From Nocardioides sp. IC4_145 (GTDB lineage Bacteria; Actinomycetota; Actinomycetes; Propionibacteriales; Nocardioidaceae), in the NCBI RefSeq assembly GCF_011250565.1, contig NZ_JAANMS010000032.1:1-57268 (forward strand): a stretch of 57,268 nt of DNA, in the 5' to 3' direction. Both the position numbers and the translations under genes were made by a program. Shown here one piece after another: positions 43,654 through 53,052 of this stretch. The notes under the pieces were generated by a model. The model saw only the letters and a program-made list of their open reading frames with translations, did not search any database and had not been told where the DNA came from. Numbering within the stretch: the first letter of the stretch is position 1; every line of letters begins with the position of its first letter.

Positions 43654-45198
43654 GTGCGCCGTCCGTCGCGTCGTCGCCTCCTCACCACCACCGTCGCGGT
43701 GGTGGTGTGGGCCGTGCTCGCCGTGGCGGCCGGCCTCACGCTGTTCCTCGCCGACTCCCGCACGGTCTCGGTGGCCAGCCACGACGCCGTGATCAGCCCG
43801 AACCTCGACGGCACGGTCGTGGTGCGCACCGGTCCCGTGCTGCCCGACCTGCGGCTCGACTCCGGCGGCCGGGTCGGCGTCGACGTGCGGCTGGGCAAGA
43901 CCGAGGCCCGGACCACCGAGGAGCTGGTCCAGCGCTACGCCTACATCGGCAGCCAGCCCGAGGGGCCGCGGGTGCGCATCGCCGGGGTCGTCGAGTCGAT
44001 GGCCCGGGACGCCGCCGTCCGCGGCGGCGCGATCGCCCTCGTGCCGCTGCTGGTGTGGGCGGCGGTCGGCCGCGAACGCCGTCGCGAGCTGCTGCGCGGT
44101 GCCCGGTCGTGGCGCGGCGCCGTCGCCGTGCTGGTGGTCGCCGGCCTCGTCGTCGTGCTGCTCGAGCCGTGGCAGGACGACGACGAGCCGGTCGACGCCG
44201 CCCGGGACTGGGTGCCGCTGGCCGAGTGGCTCGGCGGGTCCGTCCCGCTGCCCGAGGAGGTCGGGGGCCTCGAGGTGCGCGGCGACATCACCACCTCCCA
44301 GACCAAGCGACTGGTGGAGAGCGCCGTCGCGACCTACACCAAGAGCAAGGAGTGGTACGCCGCAGCCGCCGAGGACGCCGCCGACCTCGAGCTGCGCGAG
44401 CCCGCCGAGGACGAGACCGTCGTCCTGCTCGTCTCCGACCGCCACGACAACGTCGGCATGGACGAGGTCGCCCGGGCGGTCGGCGACGCGGGTGGCGCGA
44501 CGGCGGTCTTCGACGCCGGCGACGACACCTCGACCGGCAAGCCGTGGGAGGCGTTCTCGCTCGACTCGGTGACCGCGGCCTTCGAGGACGTCGACCGGTA
44601 CGGCGTCGCGGGCAACCACGACAGCGGCCCCTTCGTCCGCGACTACCTCGCCGACCGCGGCTGGACGATGCTGGACAGCTCCGCCGGCGAGGTCGTCGAC
44701 GGCCCCGGCGACGCCCCCCTCATGGGCATCGACGACCCCCGCTCGAGCGGCCTCGGTGCCTGGCGGGACGACGGCGACCTGTCCTTCGCCGAGGTCGGCG
44801 AGCGCCTCGCCGAGGTCGTCTGCGACGCCGACGAACGGGTCGCCACCGTGCTCGTCCACGACGCCAACCTCGGGCGCGAGACCCTCGACCGCGGCTGCGC
44901 CGACCTCGTCGTCGGCGGCCACCTCCACGTCGCCAGCGGCCCCGAGCAGGTGGTCGGCGAGAACGGCGAGATCGGCTACCGCTTCACCACCGGCACGACC
45001 GGCGGGGCGGCGTACGCCATCGCGATCGGCTCGAAGATCCGCCGCACCGCCTCGGTCACCCTCATCACCTACCGGGACCGGCGCCCGGTCGGCCTCCAGG
45101 AGGTCGACCTGCTCACCAACGGCGTCTTCGAGGCCGGGGAGTACGTCGAGCTCACCTACGCGGCGGAGGACCAGGTCGACGCGGCACCCCGCCGCTGA
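43654..45198 (+). CDS. Membrane-anchored metallophosphoesterase
   Basis: 514 residues. An N-terminal membrane helix (TTTVAVVVWAVLAVAAGLTLFLA) and others near 110-165 precede a calcineurin-like phosphoesterase domain, whose dinuclear metal motifs are all visible: LVSDRHDN (DxH), FDAGDDT (GDxxD), GVAGNHDSGPF (GNHD), VLVHDAN and VVGGHLHVASG (GHLH). The catalytic part lies outside or under the membrane; substrate unknown. It follows rlmB by 11 bp and probably shares its transcript. Confidence 0.9.
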   Translation: MRRPSRRRLLTTTVAVVVWAVLAVAAGLTLFLADSRTVSVASHDAVISPNLDGTVVVRTGPVLPDLRLDSGGRVGVDVRLGKTEARTTEELVQRYAYIGSQPEGPRVRIAGVVESMARDAAVRGGAIALVPLLVWAAVGRERRRELLRGARSWRGAVAVLVVAGLVVVLLEPWQDDDEPVDAARDWVPLAEWLGGSVPLPEEVGGLEVRGDITTSQTKRLVESAVATYTKSKEWYAAAAEDAADLELREPAEDETVVLLVSDRHDNVGMDEVARAVGDAGGATAVFDAGDDTSTGKPWEAFSLDSVTAAFEDVDRYGVAGNHDSGPFVRDYLADRGWTMLDSSAGEVVDGPGDAPLMGIDDPRSSGLGAWRDDGDLSFAEVGERLAEVVCDADERVATVLVHDANLGRETLDRGCADLVVGGHLHVASGPEQVVGENGEIGYRFTTGTTGGAAYAIAIGSKIRRTASVTLITYRDRRPVGLQEVDLLTNGVFEAGEYVELTYAAEDQVDAAPRR

Positions 45199-45260
45199 CC
45201 CCGTGACCCTGGTCGGGCCCCCGCCGCCTCCCTGCTCGACCGACGGAAACGCCCGCCTGC

Positions 45261-46505
45261 TCAGAAGTAGTCGCGCACGTGCACCGGGCGGCCGCCGAGC
45301 AGCAGGTCGAGGACGGCGTCGTCGTCGGTGCGGCCGGACAGGTGGCCGGCCAGCCGGAGGTTCGCGGAGTCCTGGGTGCCGGCGTAGGCCAGCGCCAGCC
45401 CCTGCGGGGTGTACGTCGCCGCGTCGGTCGGCACCTCGGCGGCCGTGCACGTGCTGGTCCCGTCGGAGCTGGTCAACCGGTAGCCGCCGTCCATCGTGCC
45501 GAGCACGTCGCCGGCCACCCGGAACGCCACCTCCCACGAGCCCGGCGCGAGCCGCAGGCCGGTCAGCGCGCGGGCCGGGTCGTGCACGCGGAGCATGTAG
45601 GGCCGGTGGACGACCCGCCGCCACCGGTAGCCCGGCAGCACCAGCCGCGCCGCGTCCGCGCCGGAGGTGGTCAGCCGCACCGTCGGGGCGACCGTCGCGA
45701 ACGACCCGACCACCCGCCACAGCGCCCGGTGCGCGTCGCCGGTCAGCCCGACCAGGTCGCGGACGGTGATCCGGGCGTGCTCGTCGTAGCCGGTGCCGCG
45801 CTCCCACGCCACGAAGCCGGTCACCCGGCCGTCGGCGGCCTCGGCGAGGGTGGTGCCGGTGACCCGGGCGAGCAGCTCGGCGTCGGTCGCGGCGAAGCGG
45901 GGGCCGCGGCGGGTCATCGGGCCGTTCTGGGTGCGCGCCCACGCGTCGTACACCGCTCGGACGGCGGGGACGTCGGCCACCGTCGCGCGCCGCACCGTCG
46001 TGCCGTCGGTGGGCGGACGGACCGCGGCCAGGTCTGCGGTGAGCAGGTCGACCTCGTCGAACGCGGTGACGATCTCGTAGCCGAGCCGGCGGTAGATGCC
46101 CGGCGCGGTCGGGTAGAGCCCGCTGATCGGCTCGCCCCGCTCGGCACCCTCCTCGAGCACCGTCGCGAGCAGGCCGGCCAGCAGACCGCTCCCGCGGTGC
46201 TCGGCGGCCACCGCGACGTTGTCGATGCCGCAGGTCGGCACCTCCGCCCCGTGGAACCACGACCCGAGCTCGACGCCGCCGATCCGCGCGACGAGGCGGT
46301 CTCCCTCGAAGACGCCCCACGGCCGGTGGTAGGCCCGCGGCCAGGGGTCGACGGGCGGCGGCGGGGGCGAGCCGGGCGGCAAGGTCCCGAAGCCCTCGGT
46401 CCCGAGCGCCAGCCACTGCTCGCGGTCCTCGCGTGTCACGCGTCGCGTGACCCCCGACGTGGCGCCTGGAGTGGCCCCGCCCGCACCGGTCGTCGTGGTC
46501 GTCAT
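45261..46505 (-). CDS. Eis-like GNAT N-acetyltransferase
   Basis: 414 residues with the three-part Eis architecture: GNAT domain 1 (VAVAAEHRGSGLLAGLLATVLEEGAERGEPISGLYPTAPGIYRRLGYE, acetyl-CoA motif near 95), GNAT domain 2 (about 150-290), and a C-terminal sterol-carrier-like domain ending in VHVRDYF. In Eis the terminal carboxylate, next to a final aromatic, takes part in catalysis, and the final Phe is kept here. Acetylates amino groups, aminoglycosides or lysines in other Eis proteins. TAGGTT 7 nt before ATG 46505. Confidence 0.92.
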   Translation of the reverse strand: MTTTTTGAGGATPGATSGVTRRVTREDREQWLALGTEGFGTLPPGSPPPPPVDPWPRAYHRPWGVFEGDRLVARIGGVELGSWFHGAEVPTCGIDNVAVAAEHRGSGLLAGLLATVLEEGAERGEPISGLYPTAPGIYRRLGYEIVTAFDEVDLLTADLAAVRPPTDGTTVRRATVADVPAVRAVYDAWARTQNGPMTRRGPRFAATDAELLARVTGTTLAEAADGRVTGFVAWERGTGYDEHARITVRDLVGLTGDAHRALWRVVGSFATVAPTVRLTTSGADAARLVLPGYRWRRVVHRPYMLRVHDPARALTGLRLAPGSWEVAFRVAGDVLGTMDGGYRLTSSDGTSTCTAAEVPTDAATYTPQGLALAYAGTQDSANLRLAGHLSGRTDDDAVLDLLLGGRPVHVRDYF

Positions 46506-46512
46506 GCCCCGG

Positions 46513-46541
46513 AACCTACGACGCCGCGGCCGACCTAGGCT
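46513..46541. promoter_or_regulatory. Two divergent leaderless -10 boxes
   Basis: AACCTA (46513-46518, TAGGTT on minus) is 7 nt from ATG 46505, and TAGGCT (46536-46541) is 6 nt from ATG 46548. The whole divergent region between the start codons is 42 bp, leaving room only for leaderless transcripts. Confidence 0.6.
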
Positions 46542-46547
46542 GGGCGC

Positions 46548-47708
46548 ATGCCGACGAACGTGGAGAGGCTCCTGCCCGGCGAGGACGCGGAGGCGCTGCT
46601 CGACCTCGCGCGCTCGATCGCGACCGAGAAGCTCGCGCCCCAGGTGGCCGAGATGGAGGAGCGCGCGGAGTTCCCGGCCGAGGCCTACGGGCTGCTCGGC
46701 CGCGCCGGCCTGCTGAGCCTGCCGTTCCCCGAGTCCTACGGCGGCAGCGACCAGGCCTACGAGGTCTACCTCCAGGTCATCGAGGAGATCGCCACCGCCT
46801 GGCCGAGCGTCGGCGTCGGCGCGTCGGTGCACACCCTGACCGCCACCGTGCTCGCCGCGAACGCCACCGAGGAGCAGCGCGCGCACTGGCTGCCGCGGAT
46901 GCTGTCGGGCGACTGGCTCGGCGCCTACGCGCTGTCGGAGCCGCAGGCCGGCTCCGACGTCAGCGCGATCGCGACCAAGGCGGTGCTCGAGGGCTCGCCG
47001 GAGGACGGGGAGTACGTCGTCACCGGCACCAAGCAGTGGATCAGCAACGGCTCCCACGCCGACTACTACATCCTCTTCGCCCGCACCGGCGACGACCCGA
47101 AGCGCGGGCTGTCCGCCTTCGTGCTGCCCGGCGACACGCCCGGCGTCTCCTTCGGCGCGCCCGAGAACAAGCTCGGCCTGCACTGCGACGTCACCACCCA
47201 GGTGATCCTCGACGGCGCCCGCATCCCCGCGGCGAACCGGATCGGCCCCGAGGGTGCCGGCATGCGCGTCGCGCTCTCCGCCCTCGACGCCGGCCGGCTC
47301 GGCATCGCCGCGGTCGCCACCGGCATCGCCCAGGCCGCGCTCGACCACGCGGTCGCCTACGCCCGCGAACGCCGGCAGTTCGGCCGGGCCATCGGCGAGT
47401 TCCAGGGGCTCCAGTTCCTCCTCGCCGACATGGGTGCCGAGGTGGAACGGGCGCGGGCGACGTACCTCCACGCCGCGCGGCTCAAGGACGCCGGCCGCCC
47501 CTTCTCCCGCCAGGCCAGCATCGCCAAGCTCACCGCGAGCGACGCCGCGATGCGCGTGGCCACCGACGCCGTCCAGGTGCTCGGCGGCAACGGCTACACC
47601 CGCGACTACCCCGTCGAGCGGCTCTTCCGCGACGCCAAGATCACCCAGATCTTCGAGGGCACCAACCAGATCCAGCGGATGGTCATCGGGCGGGACCTGG
47701 TGCGCTGA
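46548..47708 (+). CDS. Acyl-CoA dehydrogenase
   Basis: 386 residues, complete FAD-dependent acyl-CoA dehydrogenase oxidising an acyl-CoA to its enoyl-CoA. Motifs: [21 protein letters not shown] (FAD/substrate loop near 125), [40 protein letters not shown], and the end [40 protein letters not shown] with catalytic Glu near 368 in FEGTNQIQ. Chain-length preference cannot be read. It lies just upstream of the KstR-like palindrome and transporter unit. Confidence 0.95.
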   Translation: MPTNVERLLPGEDAEALLDLARSIATEKLAPQVAEMEERAEFPAEAYGLLGRAGLLSLPFPESYGGSDQAYEVYLQVIEEIATAWPSVGVGASVHTLTATVLAANATEEQRAHWLPRMLSGDWLGAYALSEPQAGSDVSAIATKAVLEGSPEDGEYVVTGTKQWISNGSHADYYILFARTGDDPKRGLSAFVLPGDTPGVSFGAPENKLGLHCDVTTQVILDGARIPAANRIGPEGAGMRVALSALDAGRLGIAAVATGIAQAALDHAVAYARERRQFGRAIGEFQGLQFLLADMGAEVERARATYLHAARLKDAGRPFSRQASIAKLTASDAAMRVATDAVQVLGGNGYTRDYPVERLFRDAKITQIFEGTNQIQRMVIGRDLVR

Positions 47709-47812
47709 CGCGCACCAGCAAGGCGTCGAGCCGGCCCGCCGGGGCCGCAAGCCCACCACCCCACGAGACAAACCTGTGGTCGGCGTCACCTTTCGACAGA
47801 GGCCTCGTTGAG

Positions 47813-47832
47813 AACTAGTACCTGTTCTAGTT
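47813..47832. promoter_or_regulatory. KstR-like palindrome upstream of the ABC transporter unit
   Basis: AACTAGTACCTGTTCTAGTT is a 20-bp inverted repeat whose six-base outer arms (AACTAG/CTAGTT) pair perfectly. Its 14-bp core TAGTACCTGTTCTA (47816-47829) fits the KstR motif TnnAACnnGTTnnA at all fixed positions but one. It ends 3 bp before the GGAGG ribosome site and 12 bp before GTG 47845, where a repressor would block transcription. Confidence 0.65.
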
Positions 47833-47844
47833 CCAGGAGGACCC

Positions 47845-49344
47845 GTGCCCAGCCTTCGCCGTACCCGAGCACGTCGCCGCGCCGGATCGACAGCCCTCGG
47901 CGTCCTCGCCGCTGCGCTCACGCTCAGCCTCGCCGCGTGCGGGTCCCAGCTCGACCCGAACCAGGTGGTGGGTGCTGGCGGCACGGCCGCGGGCGTCCAG
48001 GGAGGCGCGGTCGCGGGCGGCGAGGTGCCGGGCACGACGGCCGGCGGCGACCTCGGCACGGGGGGCGACCTCGGGGCGAGCGGCAGCACGGGCGGCTCGA
48101 CCGGAGGCACGACCGGCGGCACCGCTGCGTCCGGCTCCGGCGGCAGCGGCGGTGGCGACGCACCGCAGCCGGGCGGCGACAACGCCGCCGACGGCGGCAC
48201 CAAGGCCGGATCCTGCAACGGGTTCAAGAACGGCCCCGGCATCACCGACTCGACGATCACCATCGGCAACGCCTCGGACATCTCCGGCCCGGTGCCGGGC
48301 ATCTTCGAGTCCAGCCAGGACGCGGTGAAGGCGTACGTCGCCTACTTCAACGCCTCCACCGACATCTGCGGCCGCAAGCTGGCCCTGAAGTCCTACGACA
48401 GCCGCACCGACGCGGCCGCCGACCAGCAGGCCTACGCCGACGGCTGCGAGAACGTCTTCGCGATGATCGGCTCGATGTCGGCCTTCGACTCCGGCGGCGC
48501 GGCGGCGGCCGAGGGCTGCGGCCTGCCCGACATCCGCTCCGCGATGGTCACCGGCGACCGGGCGAGCTGCGGCACCTGCTTCGGCGCCCAGTCGACGGTC
48601 GCCAACCAGTTCCAGAACGCCGTGCCGGACTACGTGAAGAAGAACTTCCCCGACGCCGCCCAGAACGCCGCGATGCTCTACATCAACGCCGGCGCGGCCG
48701 CCGAGAACGGCAAGCTCCAGGCCTCGGCGATGACCAAGCGCGGCATGAAGTTCGCCATGGTCCAGGCGATCGACATCGCCGAGTTCAACTACGCCCCCTA
48801 CGTCCAGCAGATGAAGGACAAGGGCGTGAAGTACGTCCAGATGATCGCCCAGCCGCCCCAGTTCGTGCGGCTCGCCGACGCGATGCAGCAGCAGGGCTTC
48901 AAGCCCGACGTGTTCATGATCGACCCCTCGGCGTACAGCGGTGAGTACATCGAGAGCGGCGGCGCGGCCGTCGACGGCACGACGGTGTTCACCAACTTCG
49001 TGCCGTTCGAGGAGGCCAGCAGCAACAAGGAGATGCAGACCTACGTCAGCTGGCTGAACCAGGTGCGCCCCGGTGCCGAGCCGTCGTTCTTCGGCGTCTT
49101 CTCCTGGTCCGCGGCGCGCCTGTTCGTCGAGCGAGCGGTCGCCCTGGGCGGGAAGCTGAGCCGCGAGAGCCTGGTCGCCGACCTCGGCAAGGTCTCCGAC
49201 TGGACCGCCAACGGCATGCACGCCCCGCAGTACCCCGGCCCGCGGCGGACCGGCGACTGCTGGCGGTTCCTGAAGCTGGACGGCACCAAGTGGGTCGCCA
49301 CCGGCGGCACGAAGTACACCTGCGCCGGCCTGACGACCACCTGA
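47845..49344 (+). CDS. Cysteine-rich ABC transporter substrate-binding lipoprotein 1
   Basis: 499 residues. Signal peptide with lipobox LAAC-GS (Cys 32), then about 85 residues of Gly/Thr/Ser-rich linker, then a periplasmic binding domain of the branched-chain amino acid type (GITDSTITIGNASDISGPVPGIFESSQDAVKAYVAYFN). The domain holds eight cysteines, including SCNGF, ICGR, ADGCE, EGCGLPD, SCGTCFGA (CxxC) and the final GDCW and YTCAGL. Most are shared with the next gene's product, so disulfide bonding is likely. The long linker could span a thick wall. Substrate unknown. GTG start, GGAGG at 5 nt. Confidence 0.9.
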   Translation: MPSLRRTRARRRAGSTALGVLAAALTLSLAACGSQLDPNQVVGAGGTAAGVQGGAVAGGEVPGTTAGGDLGTGGDLGASGSTGGSTGGTTGGTAASGSGGSGGGDAPQPGGDNAADGGTKAGSCNGFKNGPGITDSTITIGNASDISGPVPGIFESSQDAVKAYVAYFNASTDICGRKLALKSYDSRTDAAADQQAYADGCENVFAMIGSMSAFDSGGAAAAEGCGLPDIRSAMVTGDRASCGTCFGAQSTVANQFQNAVPDYVKKNFPDAAQNAAMLYINAGAAAENGKLQASAMTKRGMKFAMVQAIDIAEFNYAPYVQQMKDKGVKYVQMIAQPPQFVRLADAMQQQGFKPDVFMIDPSAYSGEYIESGGAAVDGTTVFTNFVPFEEASSNKEMQTYVSWLNQVRPGAEPSFFGVFSWSAARLFVERAVALGGKLSRESLVADLGKVSDWTANGMHAPQYPGPRRTGDCWRFLKLDGTKWVATGGTKYTCAGLTTT

Positions 49345-49518
49345 CCGGCGGCGACGAGCCGTGGACGACGAGACCGAGGCCGTGACCGAGGCCGTGACCG
49401 AGGCCGGACGCGAGAAGTCCGGGAAGTGGTCCATACCCGCGCGCCGCGGTTGTGACTCGCGTCACCCGGCCGGCCGTCCCTCGTTCACCCGGTACGCGTC
49501 CATCCCGCGGAGGAACCC
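49345..49518. promoter_or_regulatory. Gap between the two binding-protein genes with CRP-like site
   Basis: 174 bp. ACCGAGGCCGTG is repeated 2.8 times at 49373-49406. TGTGACTCGCGTCACC (49451-49466) fits the CRP consensus TGTGA-N6-TCACA except for the last base. GCGGAGGAA, the ribosome site, precedes ATG 49519. A second, separately regulated promoter for the downstream genes is possible. Confidence 0.45.
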
Positions 49519-51057
49519 ATGACGACCCAGCTGCGCCGGCCCCGTGCCGCCACGCGACCGCTCGGCACCCGCCGGGCGCGTCGCGGCGCAGTGCTGCTCG
49601 TCGCTGCGCTGGTCACGTCGCTGGCGGCGTGCGGCTCGCGGATGGACCCCGCCACGGTCGTCGGTCTCAGCGCCGGCGCGGGGGTGGCGGGCGGGGGCGT
49701 CCCCGGAGCCGACGGTGCCGTCGTCAGCGGCGAGGTCCCCGGTGCCGACCTCGCCCCGGGCACGACCGGCGACCTCGCGACGAGCGGCAGCGGCTCGGGC
49801 GCCGTCGGCAGCGGCGGGACCGCCCCCGGCAGCGCCGCGGACGACGGGGGTACGCCGTCGGCCGGCGAGCAGGGCGGCGGCGAGAACGCCGCGGACGGCG
49901 GCGTGCGGGCCGGCTCCTGCGACGGGTTCGAGAACACGGCCGGCATCACCGACGACACCATCACCATCGCGAACGTCTCCGACATCTCCGGCCCCGTGCC
50001 GGGCATCTTCGAGTCCGCCCAGCAGGCGACCCAGGCGTACGCGGCGTACGTCAACTCCACCGGCGACATCTGCGGCCGCTCGCTGAAGATCTTGAACCTC
50101 GACAGCCGCGCGGACGCCGGGGCCGACCAGCAGGCCTACACCCGCGCCTGCGACGACGCGTTCGCCGCCGTCGGCTCGATGTCGGCCTTCGACTCCGGCG
50201 GCGCCGCGACCGCCCAGCAGTGCGGCCTGCCCGACCTCCGCTCCTACTCCGTCAACGGCGACCGCACCCGCTGCACGACCTGCTTCGCGGCGTACGCCGT
50301 GCAGCCCAACCTGGTGCCGAACGCGATGCCGCAGTACTGGGCCAAGAAGGCACCGGAGGCGGTGAAGTCGGTCGCGATGTTCTACGTCAACGCCGGCGCC
50401 GCGCCGTCCAACGCCGAGAACTTCCGCGCCGCGTGGGAGAAGAACGGCTGGGACGTGAAGGTCTTCGAGGCCATCGACACCGCCGAGTTCAACTACGCGC
50501 CCTACGTCCAGCAGGCCAAGGACGCCGGCGCCCGGCTGGTCAACTACACCGGTCCCTACCAGTTCACGATCCGGCTCCAGCAGGCGATGAGGCAGCAGGG
50601 GTTCGAGCCGGAGATCTTCCTGCAGGACGCCACCGTCTACGACCAGCGGTACGTCGACGAGGCCGGCGAGTCCGGCGACGGCACCTACGTCTACGCCCAG
50701 ACCGCGTTGCTCGACGACTTCTCGGTCGCGGAGATGAAGCTCTACCGCTCCTGGCTCCAGCAGGTCGACCCGGGCGCCGAGCCCAACACCTACGGCGTCT
50801 TCGCCTGGTCGGCCGCGCGGCTCTTCGTCGAGCAGGCCGTCGCGCTCGGGGGGAAGCTGAGCCGCGCGTCGCTCGTCGAGCGGCTGCGCGGCGTCGAGGA
50901 CTGGACCGGCAACGGCATCCACGTCCCGCAGCAGGTCGGCGCGGAGAGCACCGCCAACTGCGCCTCGATCATCCAGCTCAGCAACGGGACGTGGAAGAAG
51001 GTCTCGCCCGGCGAGTACCTCTGCGGCTCGATGACGAACACCGGCCTGGGAGGCTGA
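49519..51057 (+). CDS. Cysteine-rich ABC transporter substrate-binding lipoprotein 2
   Basis: 512 residues, paralogue of the preceding protein. Lipobox LAAC-GS (Cys 38), Gly/Ala linker to about residue 130, then the same binding fold (GITDDTITIANVSDISGPVPGIFESAQQATQAYAAYVN). Cysteines match (SCDGF, ICGR, RACD, QQCGLPD, RCTTCFAA, NCAS, YLCGSM). Both proteins share NAADGG just before the domain. Divergence in the linker and ligand loops suggests a different ligand or a redundant receptor. It ends 3 bp before the permease gene. Confidence 0.9.
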   Translation: MTTQLRRPRAATRPLGTRRARRGAVLLVAALVTSLAACGSRMDPATVVGLSAGAGVAGGGVPGADGAVVSGEVPGADLAPGTTGDLATSGSGSGAVGSGGTAPGSAADDGGTPSAGEQGGGENAADGGVRAGSCDGFENTAGITDDTITIANVSDISGPVPGIFESAQQATQAYAAYVNSTGDICGRSLKILNLDSRADAGADQQAYTRACDDAFAAVGSMSAFDSGGAATAQQCGLPDLRSYSVNGDRTRCTTCFAAYAVQPNLVPNAMPQYWAKKAPEAVKSVAMFYVNAGAAPSNAENFRAAWEKNGWDVKVFEAIDTAEFNYAPYVQQAKDAGARLVNYTGPYQFTIRLQQAMRQQGFEPEIFLQDATVYDQRYVDEAGESGDGTYVYAQTALLDDFSVAEMKLYRSWLQQVDPGAEPNTYGVFAWSAARLFVEQAVALGGKLSRASLVERLRGVEDWTGNGIHVPQQVGAESTANCASIIQLSNGTWKKVSPGEYLCGSMTNTGLGG

Positions 51058-51060
51058 CCG

Positions 51061-53052
51061 ATGAGTTCCCTGATCTCCTTCACCATCCTCGGGTTGTTCA
51101 CCGGGGCGGCGTACGCGATCGCGGCGTCGGGCCTGGTGCTCACCTACACCACGACCCGGGTGTTCAACATCGCCCACGGCGCGTTCGGCATGGTGATGGC
51201 CTTCGTGTTCTGGGACTTCTCCCAGCGCCAGGGGCTCAACCTGTTCCTCTCGCTGTTCCTCGTGCTCGGCGTGATCGCGCCGGCCATCGGGTGGGGCATC
51301 CAGCGCTTCGTCACCAAGGGCCTCGGCGAGGGGCCGGTCTCGGTCGCGCTGGTGGTTACCGTCGGCCTCTTCGTCGGCCTCATCGGCCTGGCGCAGCAGG
51401 TCTGGCCGCCGGAGCCGCGGACGGTCCCGCCGTTCATGGCGTCCTCGGGCGTCCAGCTCGGCGACACCTACGTCACCGCCCACCAGATCATCACGATCGT
51501 CATCTCGATCGGCGTCGCGCTCGCCCTCTACGTCCTGCTCAACCGCACCCGCATTGGCACCGCCATGCGCGCCTCGGTCGACAACCCCGAGCTGCTCCGG
51601 CTCTTCGGCGGCAAGCCCGACACCGTCGCGGCGCTGTCGTGGGCGATCGGCATCAGCCTCGCCGCGCTCGGCGGCATCCTGCTGTCCTCGGTGATCGGCT
51701 TGTCCTACTACGACCTCACCCTGCTGGTCATCAACGCGTACGCCGCGGCGATGCTGGGCCGGCTCAAGTCGCTGCCGCTGACCTTCGTCGGGGCGATGGG
51801 GCTGGGCATCCTGCAGTCGTTCGCGGTGGCCTACCTGCCGAGCGACGGCTTCCTCGCCGGCACCCGGGCGGTCGTCCCGGCGCTGTTCCTCTTCGTGGTG
51901 ATCGTGGCGATGCCGCAGGCCCAGCTGCGGATCGGCCAGGTCAAGGGCATCGTGTCCGCCCCGCTCCCGTCGATCACGAAGTCGGTCGGCTGGGGCGGCG
52001 CGCTGCTGGTCCTGGTCGCGCTGCTCGTCGGCGGCGGCATGTCGACCGCGAACCTGTTGCTCGTCGGCACCGCGGCGACGTACGCGATGGTCATGCTCAG
52101 CCTGGTGCTGCTCACCGGCTACGGCGGCCACGTGTCCCTGGCCCAGCTGACCTTCGCCGGCGTCGGCGCGCTGGCCTACGCCAAGCTCGAGCAGCCCAAC
52201 CTCGCCGGCCTCTTCCTGGCCGCCGCGATCGCGGCCGGTGTCGGGGCCCTGGTGGCGCTGCCGGTGCTGCGGCTGACCGGCCTCTACCTCGCGCTGTCCA
52301 CGCTGGCCTTCGGCGTGCTGATGGACAAGATGATCTTCCAGGCGGAGTTCGCCTTCGGGTTCAACGGCACCCTCCAGGCCGGCCGGCTCTCGGTGCTGGG
52401 CAACGCGATCGAGTCGACCGGCGGCTACGTGCTGGTGATGACGCTCTTCCTGGTGCTGATGGGGATCGCGCTGCTGCTCCTGCGGCGCGGCCCGCTCGGC
52501 CGGGTCCTCATCGCGATGCGCGACAGCCCGGCGGCCTGCGGCACGCTCGGCCTGGACATGCGGTGGTTCCGCGTCGGCCTCTTCGGCCTCTCCGCGGGCA
52601 TGGCCGGCCTGGCCGGGGCGCTCTTCGCCGGGCTGCGCGGCACGATCGGCGCCGCCGACTTCCAGTTCTTCAACAGCCTCCCGCTGCTGCTGCTCGCGGT
52701 CGTCTTCGGCGTCACCTCGGTCACCGGGGCGACGCTCGGTGGCGTCGGCCTGATGCTGCTGCCGGTCATGCAGTCCAACAACCCCGGCATCGCCGGCCTG
52801 ATCTTCGCGATCCTCGGCTTCGGCGCCGTCGCGCTGGGCCGGGACCCGAATGGCCTGGCCAACCTGATGTTCGGCCTCGGCCGCCGGCTCCAGGCGGTCG
52901 TCCTGCCCCAGCTGCGCGACAAGCTGCCGGTCCTCCCCGGCAGCCGCGGGTCCGACGACGGCGAGGACGCCGACCTCGCCGACCTGCTGCCGACGCCCCT
53001 CGATACCCCCCAGCCCCCCGACTCCACCGGGAAGGTGCCCGCCCATGCCTGA
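51061..53052 (+). CDS. Fused LivH-LivM ABC transporter permease
   Basis: 663 residues joining the two branched-chain-type permeases in one chain. LivH half (1-300): FTILGLFTGAAYAIAASGLVLTYTTTRVFNIAHGAFGM, ALSWAIGISLAALGGILL, LTLLVINAYAAAMLGRLKSLPLTFVGAMGLG. LivM half (320-620): LLLVGTAATYAMVMLSLVLLTGYGGHVSLAQLTFAGVGALAYAKL, MRDSPAACGTLGLDMRWFRVGLFGLSAGMAGLAGALFAGL. A polar C-terminal tail of about 45 residues with GDDGED-like acidic sequence ends the chain. About 16-18 helices. The stop overlaps livG by 8 bp. Confidence 0.93.
   Translation: MSSLISFTILGLFTGAAYAIAASGLVLTYTTTRVFNIAHGAFGMVMAFVFWDFSQRQGLNLFLSLFLVLGVIAPAIGWGIQRFVTKGLGEGPVSVALVVTVGLFVGLIGLAQQVWPPEPRTVPPFMASSGVQLGDTYVTAHQIITIVISIGVALALYVLLNRTRIGTAMRASVDNPELLRLFGGKPDTVAALSWAIGISLAALGGILLSSVIGLSYYDLTLLVINAYAAAMLGRLKSLPLTFVGAMGLGILQSFAVAYLPSDGFLAGTRAVVPALFLFVVIVAMPQAQLRIGQVKGIVSAPLPSITKSVGWGGALLVLVALLVGGGMSTANLLLVGTAATYAMVMLSLVLLTGYGGHVSLAQLTFAGVGALAYAKLEQPNLAGLFLAAAIAAGVGALVALPVLRLTGLYLALSTLAFGVLMDKMIFQAEFAFGFNGTLQAGRLSVLGNAIESTGGYVLVMTLFLVLMGIALLLLRRGPLGRVLIAMRDSPAACGTLGLDMRWFRVGLFGLSAGMAGLAGALFAGLRGTIGAADFQFFNSLPLLLLAVVFGVTSVTGATLGGVGLMLLPVMQSNNPGIAGLIFAILGFGAVALGRDPNGLANLMFGLGRRLQAVVLPQLRDKLPVLPGSRGSDDGEDADLADLLPTPLDTPQPPDSTGKVPAHA

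Noticed and set aside
43396..46416. 1006-codon minus frame over rlmB, phosphoesterase and the Eis-like gene
   Set aside because: It contradicts well-conserved motifs on plus and reads the Eis-like gene in the wrong frame; composition is typical of a shadow.
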